A DNA stretch of 64,000 bases from Akkermansiaceae bacterium (lineage in GTDB: Bacteria; Verrucomicrobiota; Verrucomicrobiia; Verrucomicrobiales; Akkermansiaceae), in NCBI GenBank assembly GCA_029866215.1, contig JARWZU010000066.1, forward strand, positions 1 to 64,000. The letters are read 5' to 3'. Within the stretch, counting starts at the first letter, position 1, and every line of letters starts with the position of its first letter. Below the pieces are notes generated by a model, which worked only from the letters and a program-made list of their open reading frames with translations, was not told the origin of the DNA and searched no databases. Of the stretch, positions 34,435 to 43,074 are shown piece by piece. The position numbers and the translations under genes are program-made.

Positions 34435-35646
34435 TCAGTTGCGTTGATGCGAGTCCATCAGCGGTTTGTGTTGCCTGACCATCCGCTCGTACGCCTTTAC
34501 CATCCTAATTCCCGCTGCCTCCCAAGTGATTTCATCAATGGATTGAAGCGATCTGCTCGTCAGCCTGTTAAGTAGGGTTCGGTCACCATCCACTCGTGAA
34601 ATGTGTTCGGCAAGCGCCGCAGCGTCACCAGCAGGGTGAACAAGTGCATTTTCCTCATGCTCGCAGATTGCACCAGATGCGTCAGATACCAGGAGGAGGC
34701 AGCCAGCGGCCCTTGCATCGTAGGTAACAAGCGCGCTGCCTTCCTCAATGCTAGGAAGGATCAGAACGTCACAATTTCGCATGACCTCCGATAAGTCGCT
34801 CCGGTATCCGATCAATGTTACACTTGGGTGTGATAGTTTGTCGGAAAGGCGCTCCGCATAACCCGGTATGAACTCACCAGCGATCAGGAACCTGCCCGAC
34901 TCGCACGCGCTAGATGACAACCATGCATCCAATGCATAATGAAGCCCTTTCCTTGGAGTGCAAGCTGCTGCGAAGAGAGCAGTTAGGCCGCCGGACTTAT
35001 GATATTCTTCTGAGGATGTGGAGCGAGAGGATTTAAACCCATATTGGAAACGCTCAATTTTTGATGGGTTAATGCCATAATTTACAAACGTCTGCGCAAC
35101 AAACTCAGATGGGCAAAACAGGTAGTCAGCCGCATCATATTCCAATTCCTCCCGTGTTAGCTGCGCTGCATTAAACTCGTGGGAGCTACCATGAGGCATT
35201 TTCATTTCCAATCGCTTACATTCTGCCTGAACCACTTCGTAGGCGTAACGTGTGTGAGCGTTGCAACGCTCTAGAACCGTTGGAATACCTAGCTTGACGG
35301 CGGCCCGGACGGTCTCAAGTGAGCCTAATGCGAATCCATGAACAATATCATACCTGTTGGGGTTCTTGAGCAGCCATCGGGACGTCATCCAATCGTGGAT
35401 CCTGCAGGAACCAATCCTCCCAAATAAACGATAAGGAACTCGGAGCTTCCCACGGCTTAGGGTTGTGTTTACGTGAATGCCTTCCGAGAATTGCTTATGA
35501 AGAACACCGGTGCAGACAGTCACATCGGCACCTGCTGCGCGTATTGATTCAACATGTTCCCAAGCTGCATAACAAATGCCAGTTGCACCAATCTTATGCG
35601 GGAAACTATAGAGGACACGTATTTTATCAACCATGTGACGATCCAT
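34435..35646 (-). CDS. Family 4 (GT-B) glycosyltransferase
   Basis: A 403-residue GT-B protein. The N-terminal half begins KIRVLYSFPHKIGATGICYAA and contains YDIVHGFALGSLETVRAAVKLG and YLFCPSEFVAQTFVNYG. The C-terminal half has LTALFAAACTPRKGLHYALDAW, VTLIGYRSDLSEVMRNCDVLILPSIEEGSALVTYDARAAG, the GT4 donor site (E-x7-E type). An alternative ATG at 35634 gives a 399-residue form starting MVDKIRVL. The 101-base gap to the next gene downstream has nothing recognisable. Confidence 0.86.
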   Translation of the reverse strand: MDRHMVDKIRVLYSFPHKIGATGICYAAWEHVESIRAAGADVTVCTGVLHKQFSEGIHVNTTLSRGKLRVPYRLFGRIGSCRIHDWMTSRWLLKNPNRYDIVHGFALGSLETVRAAVKLGIPTVLERCNAHTRYAYEVVQAECKRLEMKMPHGSSHEFNAAQLTREELEYDAADYLFCPSEFVAQTFVNYGINPSKIERFQYGFKSSRSTSSEEYHKSGGLTALFAAACTPRKGLHYALDAWLSSSACESGRFLIAGEFIPGYAERLSDKLSHPSVTLIGYRSDLSEVMRNCDVLILPSIEEGSALVTYDARAAGCLLLVSDASGAICEHEENALVHPAGDAAALAEHISRVDGDRTLLNRLTSRSLQSIDEITWEAAGIRMVKAYERMVRQHKPLMDSHQRN

Positions 35647-35688
35647 CTTAAGGACAGTGGACGCGGTCTCAATCGGACCAATCTTTAC

Positions 35689-37989
35689 CTATTGCCCAAT
35701 TACCCTCAGGCCCTTTGGTGCAGATGGGCGAACCTCAACGACCCCATGATTTGTCACGGTTTGTGAACCGGCAGTAGCGATGAGAGCCATGTTATTGAAG
35801 GTGGCAAGGTTTGCTTGCTCGGTTCTGAATTGAAAATTTTGTGCTAGTACGACTGGTATCGAGCCATTTGCCGATACAGTCACGCCGTAGGTCTTTGAGA
35901 TCGGATCTACCGAAAGCCTTAAGCTATAGATTACTCCAGGTGCATAGGGATAGTCGATCGCTGACGTATACGCTCCAGCATTCCGCACATCAATTCTGCC
36001 ACTACTATTGAATCTCACGATGCATGCAAGGTCTGAGTAAGCGGCTACAGGTGAAATACCCCCGAGTCCAATCACAGCGTCGATGTTGTTTCCTGAGGCA
36101 ACCATATCAAAGCCATAGGTGAATGGTATTGACTTCGGCGTGAAGTTTACTGAGTTCCATACTGGACTACCAACAACTGCGCCGATAAGGTAGCTACCGC
36201 TTGCGACAGCGCTTGATGCAATACCAGATTTCTGGGCAAATGCTTTGATGGTGGTGTTTATGGGAACCGAGATTGGACCTGTATAAATGGAACTGGTTGT
36301 GGTTGGATCCGTTCCGTCTGAGGTGAATCGAATCGTTGAACCCACAGTTGAACTGCTAAGGGCCACCATTTGTGGCGCACCATATGCACTAGGCACTGGA
36401 TTGAAGACTGGCAATCCTGCACCTATAGCAATGTCTGCCTGAGCTACAGCACTCGTGGTTAAGCCTGCCGCAGAAGCGATTGCCTTGATCGTTGTCGTTG
36501 ATGCAATACTAATTGGGCCGGTATAAGCTATGTCCGACGTTCCAGGTGTATTCCCATTGAGCGTATATCGTATGGTCGCCGAAAGAGTGGGTGTCGAAAT
36601 TGAGACCGCTTGTGGGGTATCAAAACTGCCGCTTGCGGGGACAATTATCGGGGTAACCACAGCATTGCTCGTGGGAGGCGGCACTGCGTTTTGTTTATAG
36701 GCCGCATACATCTCAGCGGTAAAGGTCGTCCCATCCCCTGCAATGGAATGGTATCGCGCCATGTAACCAAATGCTGGGGGGTGATTCCATACATTCTGAG
36801 CACCCATCAAGTATGCTGCCAACCATGGCCCCATCATCCCTGGACCCACCACCGATCGGTACCCAGTGTTCCACGTGCGATTGTCCCAGAACGGCTCCCA
36901 GCGGTGCCTCACGCCCCATTCTGCAATTCCCACGTCCTGCTGGACATAGGTCGATGTCACATATCCAGGGTAGTCCATGTTGACCACACGTCCGACATCC
37001 GCCTGAGTCACGGTGAACGTCTGGGTGTCTTCCTGAAAGATATCAGGATTCTCTGCCATGGACTTAAGGGCTGTGTCATTGAGCATCAGTGCGGCCAATA
37101 CAAGCGGAAGCTTGCGCCCACACTTATGCCCGCCATCGTGATAGAAACCGCCGCCATTTTGTACATACGCATAGATGTCTAGTCCATTCTGCACCATCTG
37201 GATCGCAATTGGCTGCTTATCCGCAAGAGGTTGATTTGTGTTTAGCCAAAGGCCGACCTGCCCGAACTTCATTGCAGTTTCACGACCATATTGTTTATCA
37301 CCATCGGCGGTATTGTCCACCGGTTGAAGGCTATTGCCTGACCAGATATTTGCCCATTCAAACCAAGGAAGGGGCGGCACCTGGGACTGAATCGTAGATT
37401 TCGAGGGCGTCGATGGGACTGATGGGTAGGTCTGCAGTACTCCCCAATTAAGCTGGCTGATATTCCACCTTACCGTGCGATCCGTTCCGAAGATACTTGG
37501 TCGGAAGCTACCAGCGGGCGGGGCAGAACCCAAGACGGTAAGCGCACAAATAGTTTTCAGATAGGTTGGATAGACCCATTGGCTATTCGCCGACACCAAG
37601 ACGTCATTTACCTTAAGAGTGAATGGAAGTGAAAGCGCAACGTTGAGTGATGGCTGGTAGGAGATCGATGGAGTGATCGATGGATGGCTATCGAACCCTT
37701 GGGCAGCATTTGGCGTGGGATTGACCATCGAGCCATGCTGCACCCCATCGACGCTTTGTGTGGGATTCGGGGTGATCCCCGTAATTGTAACAGGACCAAT
37801 CACCCAAGGTTCACCATTGGCGAATGTTCCAGTAGTCCGATCTGCTGAAAAATTCCACGTAATCCCCTTGTAGGTTACGGAGGTAACTGCCTGCAAACAT
37901 GTCACCTGTGTGACGAATCCACATATAAGTAGCAGTGCATATTGATGCCCAAATCTGATACCCATGAAAATAGTGAGAAAGTTTTTCAT
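35689..37989 (-). CDS. Secreted protein with two chitobiase/hexosaminidase C-terminal-type domains
   Basis: A 766-residue protein with an N-terminal hydrophobic segment (YALLLICGFVTQVTCLQA) acting as signal peptide. Residues ~35-450 form an unrecognised domain with several Trp-rich motifs (WFEWANIWSGNSLQ, GRETAMKFGQVGLWLN, GGGFYHDGGHKCGRKLPLVLAALML, VGPGMMGPWLAAYLMG) that suggest an alpha/alpha-barrel glycan-active enzyme. Two CHB_HEX_C-type domains follow: PASGSFDTPQAVSIST...IRYTLNGNTPG and SAYGAPQMVALSS...IRFTSDGTDPT. The C-terminal ~150 residues are beta-rich. In this location it may bind or cut the polysaccharide outside the cell; the catalytic residues are not identifiable. Confidence 0.7.
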   Translation of the reverse strand: MKNFLTIFMGIRFGHQYALLLICGFVTQVTCLQAVTSVTYKGITWNFSADRTTGTFANGEPWVIGPVTITGITPNPTQSVDGVQHGSMVNPTPNAAQGFDSHPSITPSISYQPSLNVALSLPFTLKVNDVLVSANSQWVYPTYLKTICALTVLGSAPPAGSFRPSIFGTDRTVRWNISQLNWGVLQTYPSVPSTPSKSTIQSQVPPLPWFEWANIWSGNSLQPVDNTADGDKQYGRETAMKFGQVGLWLNTNQPLADKQPIAIQMVQNGLDIYAYVQNGGGFYHDGGHKCGRKLPLVLAALMLNDTALKSMAENPDIFQEDTQTFTVTQADVGRVVNMDYPGYVTSTYVQQDVGIAEWGVRHRWEPFWDNRTWNTGYRSVVGPGMMGPWLAAYLMGAQNVWNHPPAFGYMARYHSIAGDGTTFTAEMYAAYKQNAVPPPTSNAVVTPIIVPASGSFDTPQAVSISTPTLSATIRYTLNGNTPGTSDIAYTGPISIASTTTIKAIASAAGLTTSAVAQADIAIGAGLPVFNPVPSAYGAPQMVALSSSTVGSTIRFTSDGTDPTTTSSIYTGPISVPINTTIKAFAQKSGIASSAVASGSYLIGAVVGSPVWNSVNFTPKSIPFTYGFDMVASGNNIDAVIGLGGISPVAAYSDLACIVRFNSSGRIDVRNAGAYTSAIDYPYAPGVIYSLRLSVDPISKTYGVTVSANGSIPVVLAQNFQFRTEQANLATFNNMALIATAGSQTVTNHGVVEVRPSAPKGLRVIGQ

Positions 37990-38118
37990 TTTTACAATAA
38001 TTTATTAAATTTAAAAAAATTAAGCACGTCATCCGAAAGACCTAATTTGGCGGCCTTAATAATCAACAACGTATTTATATCACGTGCTGAAATAATCAAT
38101 GGTTTTGCTAAGATTATG

Positions 38119-39009
38119 TTAATCTTCAGAGCTTCGTAATCTTAGTTCTCTGATGTGTTTAAGGGTTTGAGGTTGCAATGGGCGACGCACTTGAATTTGT
38201 GAAGGTAGATGGTGTAATGCCGATCGCATTGCTTGAAAAAATTTATCGAGGTGGCCCTTACCAGTGGCCTTGCAGAGTTGATATATTGCGCGCGGCAATA
38301 CGTAACAGATCGCATAGCCTACTGGCAGGCAATTTATTGCAAGCAAGATCTGATTGCGTGGCTTAAAATACACTTCTACTAGGTTTCGGTTTGATACTGG
38401 ATTTGCATCGTGAATCACCACAAACTCCGGTGAATAGAGGATATTACGCCCCCGGTCGATCAAACGCCATGCAAGTAGTACCTCTTCATAATGCATGAAG
38501 AAATGCTCTGGGTAGAGGCCTGCGTCCAAAGCGGAATCTTTTCTAAACGCATATGCAGTACCGCTGAAGTAGTCGGTGAAAAATTGCCTTTTTGCATAAT
38601 CGCCCACCGGCCGTGGATGCCACCATCTTTCGGCATCCTCACTCACCCGATCTGGCTTTAGGATACGGAATGCAACGCAGTCTATCTCATCGCGTCGCTC
38701 GAAAAACTCTTCAATCCGCGCGAGGAGTTGTCTATCAGGAATCGTGGTGTCGCTATCCAACCCAAGAATGATGTTGCCAGTAGATGCCACGATTCCACGA
38801 TTTCGTGACACCGCGGGCCCTGAATTGGCGATGTTTTCAATAACGATGGTCGCTGGGTACTCTCTTCGAATTGCATCTACCGTGGAATCATTGGAAGAGT
38901 CATCAATCACTAAAACCTCGAAGGATGCATCCGTTTGTTGATAGATCGTAGAAAGGAGAGCTAAGATTGCATCACATCGATTATACGTTGGAATAACTAC
39001 GCTGATCAT
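38119..39009 (-). CDS. Family 2 glycosyltransferase
   Basis: From ATG 39009 the protein has 296 residues: MISVVIPTYNRCDAILALLS, FEVLVIDDSSNDSTVDAI, GPAVSRNRGIVASTGNIILGLDSDTTIPD (DXD), then FSGTAYAFRKDSALDAGLYPEHFFMHYEEVLLAWRLIDRG on the acceptor side. A GTG at 39033 would add eight residues without homology. Pattern and length fit rhamnosyl- or galactosyl-type GT2 enzymes. An A+T-rich stretch of 129 bases (37990-38118) separates it from the secreted-protein gene downstream and probably holds that gene's promoter. Confidence 0.86.
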   Translation of the reverse strand: MISVVIPTYNRCDAILALLSTIYQQTDASFEVLVIDDSSNDSTVDAIRREYPATIVIENIANSGPAVSRNRGIVASTGNIILGLDSDTTIPDRQLLARIEEFFERRDEIDCVAFRILKPDRVSEDAERWWHPRPVGDYAKRQFFTDYFSGTAYAFRKDSALDAGLYPEHFFMHYEEVLLAWRLIDRGRNILYSPEFVVIHDANPVSNRNLVEVYFKPRNQILLAINCLPVGYAICYVLPRAIYQLCKATGKGHLDKFFQAMRSALHHLPSQIQVRRPLQPQTLKHIRELRLRSSED

Positions 39010-39037
39010 GATCGAGTATTCACAAGTGTTCACTTAA

Positions 39038-40015
39038 TCAGCATATTTCAACCTCATTGGCGTCTGCGCGTGCACCATGATCAGGACCAGGGTAGCCATC
39101 GATCCATTGCTTTCGGGTACGCCAGAGCATCTCCCAGTGATTTCGTGGACTGATTATATTCAAACGGGATCCAATGGATGACGATGCCGCGCGAAGGCAG
39201 GTGCCTAGCCACAATAACGACAAGCCAGACCATCTGGCCATCCCATGCCAATGGGTCCTGACAAGGCATGCTTTCCCCCTATAAAGCAGCAGCATCTTCT
39301 TGCCCAAGGTAGCTGATGACTTACCAACCTCATGAATGATCACTGCATCAGGACAGATCACTGGGCGATATCCTTCCGCTCTCGCCTTGATCGCGAAGTC
39401 AACATCCTCCCCATACATAAAATAGCGCTCATCTAAACCACCCAATTCATCAAAGACCCTACGAGAAACCAGCAGGAAGCATCCAGTCACCACACCCACC
39501 TCCTTAAGGGTGTCACGCAACCAACCCCCGATTGACTCAGGATCCAGCCAACGATTTCCTGGTACAAGCGTCGTGATTCCAGACGCAAAGAGGAACATGC
39601 TCCATAACGAGGGCAAGCCCCAACATGATGACGGTTCCAATGTGCCGTCTGGCTTCAGCGTTCGGCCTCCATAGATGCCATATTGTGGCTCTTTTTGAGC
39701 AAACTCGGTGACGGTTCTAATGGCATCCTTCTCCACAACCGTGTCTGGGTTCAAAAGCAGGACAAAATCGGAATTGGAGTGTCTGACGCCGATATTTACT
39801 GCGGCTGCAAATCCTCGATTTACACCTGATCGAATGAGTTTGACTGATGGGAATAGTCGTTCAACGAGCTCAACAGTGTGATCGCTTGAATCATTATCGA
39901 CCACGATAATTTGTGAAAAGTTCCCAGAGTTTGACGCGTGGACACTGTTTAAGCAAGAGACGATGTTATCTGCCGAGTTGTACGATACAACAACAATGCA
40001 AACCGTGAACCTCAT
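39038..40015 (-). CDS. Family 2 glycosyltransferase (WbbL/rhamnosyltransferase-like)
   Basis: A 325-residue enzyme starting MRFTVCIVVVSYNSADNIV. It shows QIIVVDNDSSDHTVEL, SGVNRGFAAAVNIGVRHSNSDFVLLLNPDTVV (the N-P-D form of DXD typical of WbbL-like rhamnosyltransferases), GVVTGCFLLVSRRVFDELGGLDERYFMYGEDVDFAIKARAEGY (the ED-x-D base). A C-terminal membrane-associated segment (GLSLLWLGTCLRA) follows. Its start overlaps the stop of the upstream acyltransferase by four bases. Confidence 0.88.
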   Translation of the reverse strand: MRFTVCIVVVSYNSADNIVSCLNSVHASNSGNFSQIIVVDNDSSDHTVELVERLFPSVKLIRSGVNRGFAAAVNIGVRHSNSDFVLLLNPDTVVEKDAIRTVTEFAQKEPQYGIYGGRTLKPDGTLEPSSCWGLPSLWSMFLFASGITTLVPGNRWLDPESIGGWLRDTLKEVGVVTGCFLLVSRRVFDELGGLDERYFMYGEDVDFAIKARAEGYRPVICPDAVIIHEVGKSSATLGKKMLLLYRGKACLVRTHWHGMARWSGLSLLWLGTCLRAASSSIGSRLNIISPRNHWEMLWRTRKQWIDGYPGPDHGARADANEVEIC

Positions 40016-40599
40016 AAATTCTTTTTTGTTGTTTTCTTGTCCCGGTAGCCGATCACTCGAGCCGGAATCCCTGCCGCAATCGAGCCGGCCTCAATGTCTT
40101 TGGTAACAACTGCCCCCGCGCCTATAATGCAACCATTGCCGATCGTAACACCTGCGGTAATAATTGCTCGCGCACCAAGCCAGACATCATTCCCAATCGT
40201 TATATTTTTCTCAATCCGGGGCTGATCCCTAAATTTCCCATTACCAGTGTACTGATAATTTGATGCGGTCACGAAGACCCCAGGACCTAGAGACACAAAA
40301 TCGCCGACGGTTATGGTCCCAGATGAGTCGCCTGCCCATAGATAGCAGTGATCCCCTACGTGGCAGTCGTGGCCGATGTCGATTCGAGCGGCATTGCGTA
40401 ATGAGACATTTGGAGCCAATCTTGATCTGGCTCCGATCTGTAGATCTCTCCGTTCGCGAACGTGGCTATATGCATAGTAATGAAGCAGCCGTGCCACATG
40501 CAGGTAGGTCCGAGGATCCACTAGCGACCCAAGAAAACCGCATAATCTGCCAGTTCGGCCAACACATCTAGTTTCATTCCGCATCATCATTAATGCCAA
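40012..40599 (-). CDS. WcaF-like hexapeptide acetyltransferase
   Basis: A 195-residue left-handed beta-helix protein. Residues ~60-185 hold hexapeptide repeats (ARIDIGHDCHVGDHCYLWAG, TITVGDFVSLGPGVFVTASNYQY) with the terminal loop NDVWLGARAIITAGVTIGNGCIIGAGAVVTKDIEAGSIAAGIPARVIG found in WcaF/NodL/LacA-type O-acetyltransferases. The N-terminus is basic and lacks a signal. It probably acetylates a sugar of the repeat unit. It is translationally coupled to the following glycosyltransferase (four-base overlap). Confidence 0.88.
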   Translation of the reverse strand: MALMMMRNETRCVGRTGRLCGFLGSLVDPRTYLHVARLLHYYAYSHVRERRDLQIGARSRLAPNVSLRNAARIDIGHDCHVGDHCYLWAGDSSGTITVGDFVSLGPGVFVTASNYQYTGNGKFRDQPRIEKNITIGNDVWLGARAIITAGVTIGNGCIIGAGAVVTKDIEAGSIAAGIPARVIGYRDKKTTKKNL

Positions 40600-40615
40600 T
40601 CTTTGCTTGCCGAAC

Positions 40616-41092
40616 TTAGTGAAATATAAATTCTCTCACTCCACGCAGTAATGAATCGCTGGCGGATTGGCCAATTTTTCTCGGCGGCTCCAACTCGGAG
40701 ATGCGATCGAGTTGGTTTTCGAGGTCCACTTCATTGAACGCAACGGCCACACCGTGGATTGCCACCATCTTACGCGCAGTCGCCGTCTGATGTTCATTTC
40801 GATGCTCTCCCAAACTCGCCAATTTAGGCATCACGATGAGGGGCTTTCCGTGGTGGAGTGCTGAGAGAATGGTGCCCATTCCAGCATGGGAAATCACAAC
40901 ATCCGCCTGTTGGAAATATCGCGCAAATTCGGGTGGCTCAATAAACTCCACTGCCCGCATTGACTGAGGGCGCCATCCGCCTCTACCAATTTGGGCAACC
41001 ACGTCATTCCTAGCGGTTCGTTGCACCCAATTGTCCACCACCTTGACCAGGCGGTCAAAGGGCCGATCGGTTCCTACTGTGATGAAGATCAT
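40616..41092 (-). CDS. Alg13-like subunit of a two-part glycosyltransferase
   Basis: A 158-residue protein equivalent to the C-terminal half of a GT-B (GT28) enzyme. It begins MIFITVGTDRPFDRLVKVVD and has EPPEFARYFQQADVVISHAGMGTILSAL, the nucleotide-sugar site, followed by GKPLIVMPKLASLGEHRNEHQ. Together with its partner upstream (Alg14-like) it forms a bipartite transferase as in EpsE/EpsF or PssD/PssE systems. Genes overlap by four bases. The partners usually add the second sugar to a polyprenyl-linked unit. Confidence 0.88.
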   Translation of the reverse strand: MIFITVGTDRPFDRLVKVVDNWVQRTARNDVVAQIGRGGWRPQSMRAVEFIEPPEFARYFQQADVVISHAGMGTILSALHHGKPLIVMPKLASLGEHRNEHQTATARKMVAIHGVAVAFNEVDLENQLDRISELEPPRKIGQSASDSLLRGVREFIFH

Positions 41093-41547
41093 ATGACACT
41101 TCCGATGTATCGGGGGCCAGAATCAGACTCCAGATCCGGCCACTGCGTTAGCCAGAGGTGGGCAAATGGCCTAGCATTCAACCCAGACGCTGAGAGCTTT
41201 TCTGCATTTGCAATGCTATCAATCCATACAACACGCGCTCCAAAACACCTACCAAAGACGCATCCAAAGTATCCAGGCGCGGCTCCAGTCGTGACAACCA
41301 CATCAGGCCTGATGCGAAGCACGAGCCAAAAGACCGCCGCTGCCGAACGCAACAAGTTGATCTTGCTCCAACGATTCCCGTCATGGATGAGTGCGAATTC
41401 TGCACCATCGAAATCATTCTCATAGCCTTCTCTAACAGTTGCATAGGTAACTCTGCATCCGGCGAAAGCTGGCTTTAGTCGTAGCAATTGGATCCAATGA
41501 CCACCACCAGATGAAATTGCCAATACCTTAGGCTTTTGGGTCGACAT
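41089..41547 (-). CDS. Alg14-like membrane-binding subunit of a two-part glycosyltransferase
   Basis: A 152-residue protein equivalent to the N-terminal half of a GT-B enzyme. Start MSTQKPKVLAISSGGGHWIQLLRL, with HDGNRWSKINLL, PDVVVTTGAAPGYFGCVFGR and VVWIDSIANAEKLS. This is the Alg14/PssD pattern. A hydrophobic helix at about 73-90 (SAAAVFWLVLRIRPDVVV) may anchor it. The gene ends 3 bases into the next one, so the pair is made together. Confidence 0.88.
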   Translation of the reverse strand: MSTQKPKVLAISSGGGHWIQLLRLKPAFAGCRVTYATVREGYENDFDGAEFALIHDGNRWSKINLLRSAAAVFWLVLRIRPDVVVTTGAAPGYFGCVFGRCFGARVVWIDSIANAEKLSASGLNARPFAHLWLTQWPDLESDSGPRYIGSVI

Positions 41548-41559
41548 ATCAGAATGATT

Positions 41560-43002
41560 TCATGATGCGCCACGGCCAAATAATACCGCGGGAATTGTTG
41601 CAAAAAGGATTTTCAAATCTAGCCATAGTGACCATTTCTCAATGTATTCGTGATCCATCTCCATCCAACGTTCAAATGACACCTGATTGCGGCCGCTTAC
41701 CTGCCAAATGCAGGTCAACCCAGGCATCACTGACAACCGCTTTCGGTAATGCCATTCGTATTTTCTAACTTCCTCAAGTAAAGGCGGGCGTGGACCGACG
41801 AGGCTCATCTCCCCCCGAAGCACATTGAAAAGTTGCGGCAACTCGTCGATGCTTGTCTTCCTCAAATGCCTCCCGAACGTGGTGACTCTTGGATCGTCTC
41901 TGATTTTGAATACAGGGCCGGTCTGTTCGTTTAGATGTTGAATTCCCTTTTTTTGCCGCTCAGCATCGGCAACCATCGACCTAAACTTGAAGAGCCTAAA
42001 TGGGCGTTGGTTGATCCCAACTCGTTCTTGTGCAAATAAAATGGGGCCGCTGCTGGTTACCTTGATTAGGACCGCAGTTACGACCATTACTGGAGACAGG
42101 ACAGCAAGCAATAAGATCGATCCAACAATATCAATTGCGCGTTTAAGCATATGTTGAACTAGAAGTTTTTCCCTAAAAAATGTTAGGATATGATGTTTTC
42201 CTAGCCTTTCGAGCTGCAGCTGACCAAACCACTCGTTTGTTTTTTGATCTGGCACAACCCTTGCGACAATTCCGATATCTCGCGCGCACTGGACGATCTC
42301 CCCGACATCGCTCAGTTTTGCGTTTGAACTAAGGCAGATCATGATTTCGTCAACCCGTCGATCTGACATTATTGATTTGAGCTGCGAAACCGATCCGAGA
42401 GTTGGGTGCTCATGTTGCAAAGTCTGATTTATTGAAGAGGCTGGTGTTGGCTCTTCAGAGACAAAGCCAACCGTCTTGAAGCCAAGAGTAGCGTTTTGAT
42501 TAATTTTTTTCGCGATGTCGATCGCTTGATTATTCGTACCAACAATGAGAATATGGCGCTGATGATCGCCAGATTGGCGGTAGTTTTTCAATAGGACATC
42601 TAGTGAAAATCTGGTTCCAACTCCGACAAGGGAGACAATTCCAAAGAAGCCTGCGATACTCCTGCCGTCATAGCAGCCCTGAAAGACTATACCCGAACCA
42701 GCCGCGAGCAACAATGCAGAGAGGCCGCTAGCAAGAACAATGCCGCGAACCTGGTTTATCAATGGAGACAGGCGGCTCACCTTATAGCCCATGGACTGAT
42801 GGAAGATAGCCACCCAACCTGCTGCGATGGCAAAGATCGCGATGGCATAGGTTACGATCTGCGCCTCATCAAGCGGATCTGCGCCTTGGAAAGAATGCCT
42901 TACTTGCTGAATGTTTGCAGTGCCCGCAGCAGTGGCCCACAAGATTCCTTGGTCGAGTAACCGATAGCCCTTACTCAGCAACTTATAACGGAGACGGATC
43001 AA
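41560..43002 (-). CDS. Polyprenyl-phosphate sugar-1-phosphate transferase (WcaJ-like)
   Basis: A 480-residue enzyme of the exopolysaccharide polyprenyl glycosylphosphotransferase family. The N-terminal part has four hydrophobic segments, then a CoA-binding-like Rossmann domain (HILIVGTNNQAIDIAKKI). The C-terminal catalytic domain has LKRAIDIVGSILLLAVLSPVM, SSGPILFAQERVGINQRPFRLFKFRSM, RKTSIDELPQLFNVLRGEMSLVGPRPP and GLTCIWQVSGRNQVSFERW. It starts the repeat unit by loading glucose- or galactose-1-phosphate onto undecaprenyl phosphate. It follows the Wzc-like gene by 72 bases. Confidence 0.94.
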   Translation of the reverse strand: MIRLRYKLLSKGYRLLDQGILWATAAGTANIQQVRHSFQGADPLDEAQIVTYAIAIFAIAAGWVAIFHQSMGYKVSRLSPLINQVRGIVLASGLSALLLAAGSGIVFQGCYDGRSIAGFFGIVSLVGVGTRFSLDVLLKNYRQSGDHQRHILIVGTNNQAIDIAKKINQNATLGFKTVGFVSEEPTPASSINQTLQHEHPTLGSVSQLKSIMSDRRVDEIMICLSSNAKLSDVGEIVQCARDIGIVARVVPDQKTNEWFGQLQLERLGKHHILTFFREKLLVQHMLKRAIDIVGSILLLAVLSPVMVVTAVLIKVTSSGPILFAQERVGINQRPFRLFKFRSMVADAERQKKGIQHLNEQTGPVFKIRDDPRVTTFGRHLRKTSIDELPQLFNVLRGEMSLVGPRPPLLEEVRKYEWHYRKRLSVMPGLTCIWQVSGRNQVSFERWMEMDHEYIEKWSLWLDLKILFATIPAVLFGRGAS

Positions 43003-43074
43003 AATTGAATGTTCGCTCTAGAGATTGCAACGTTGGGGCTTCGAATGAATGCCTCATCTGCCTGTTCAGTACCC

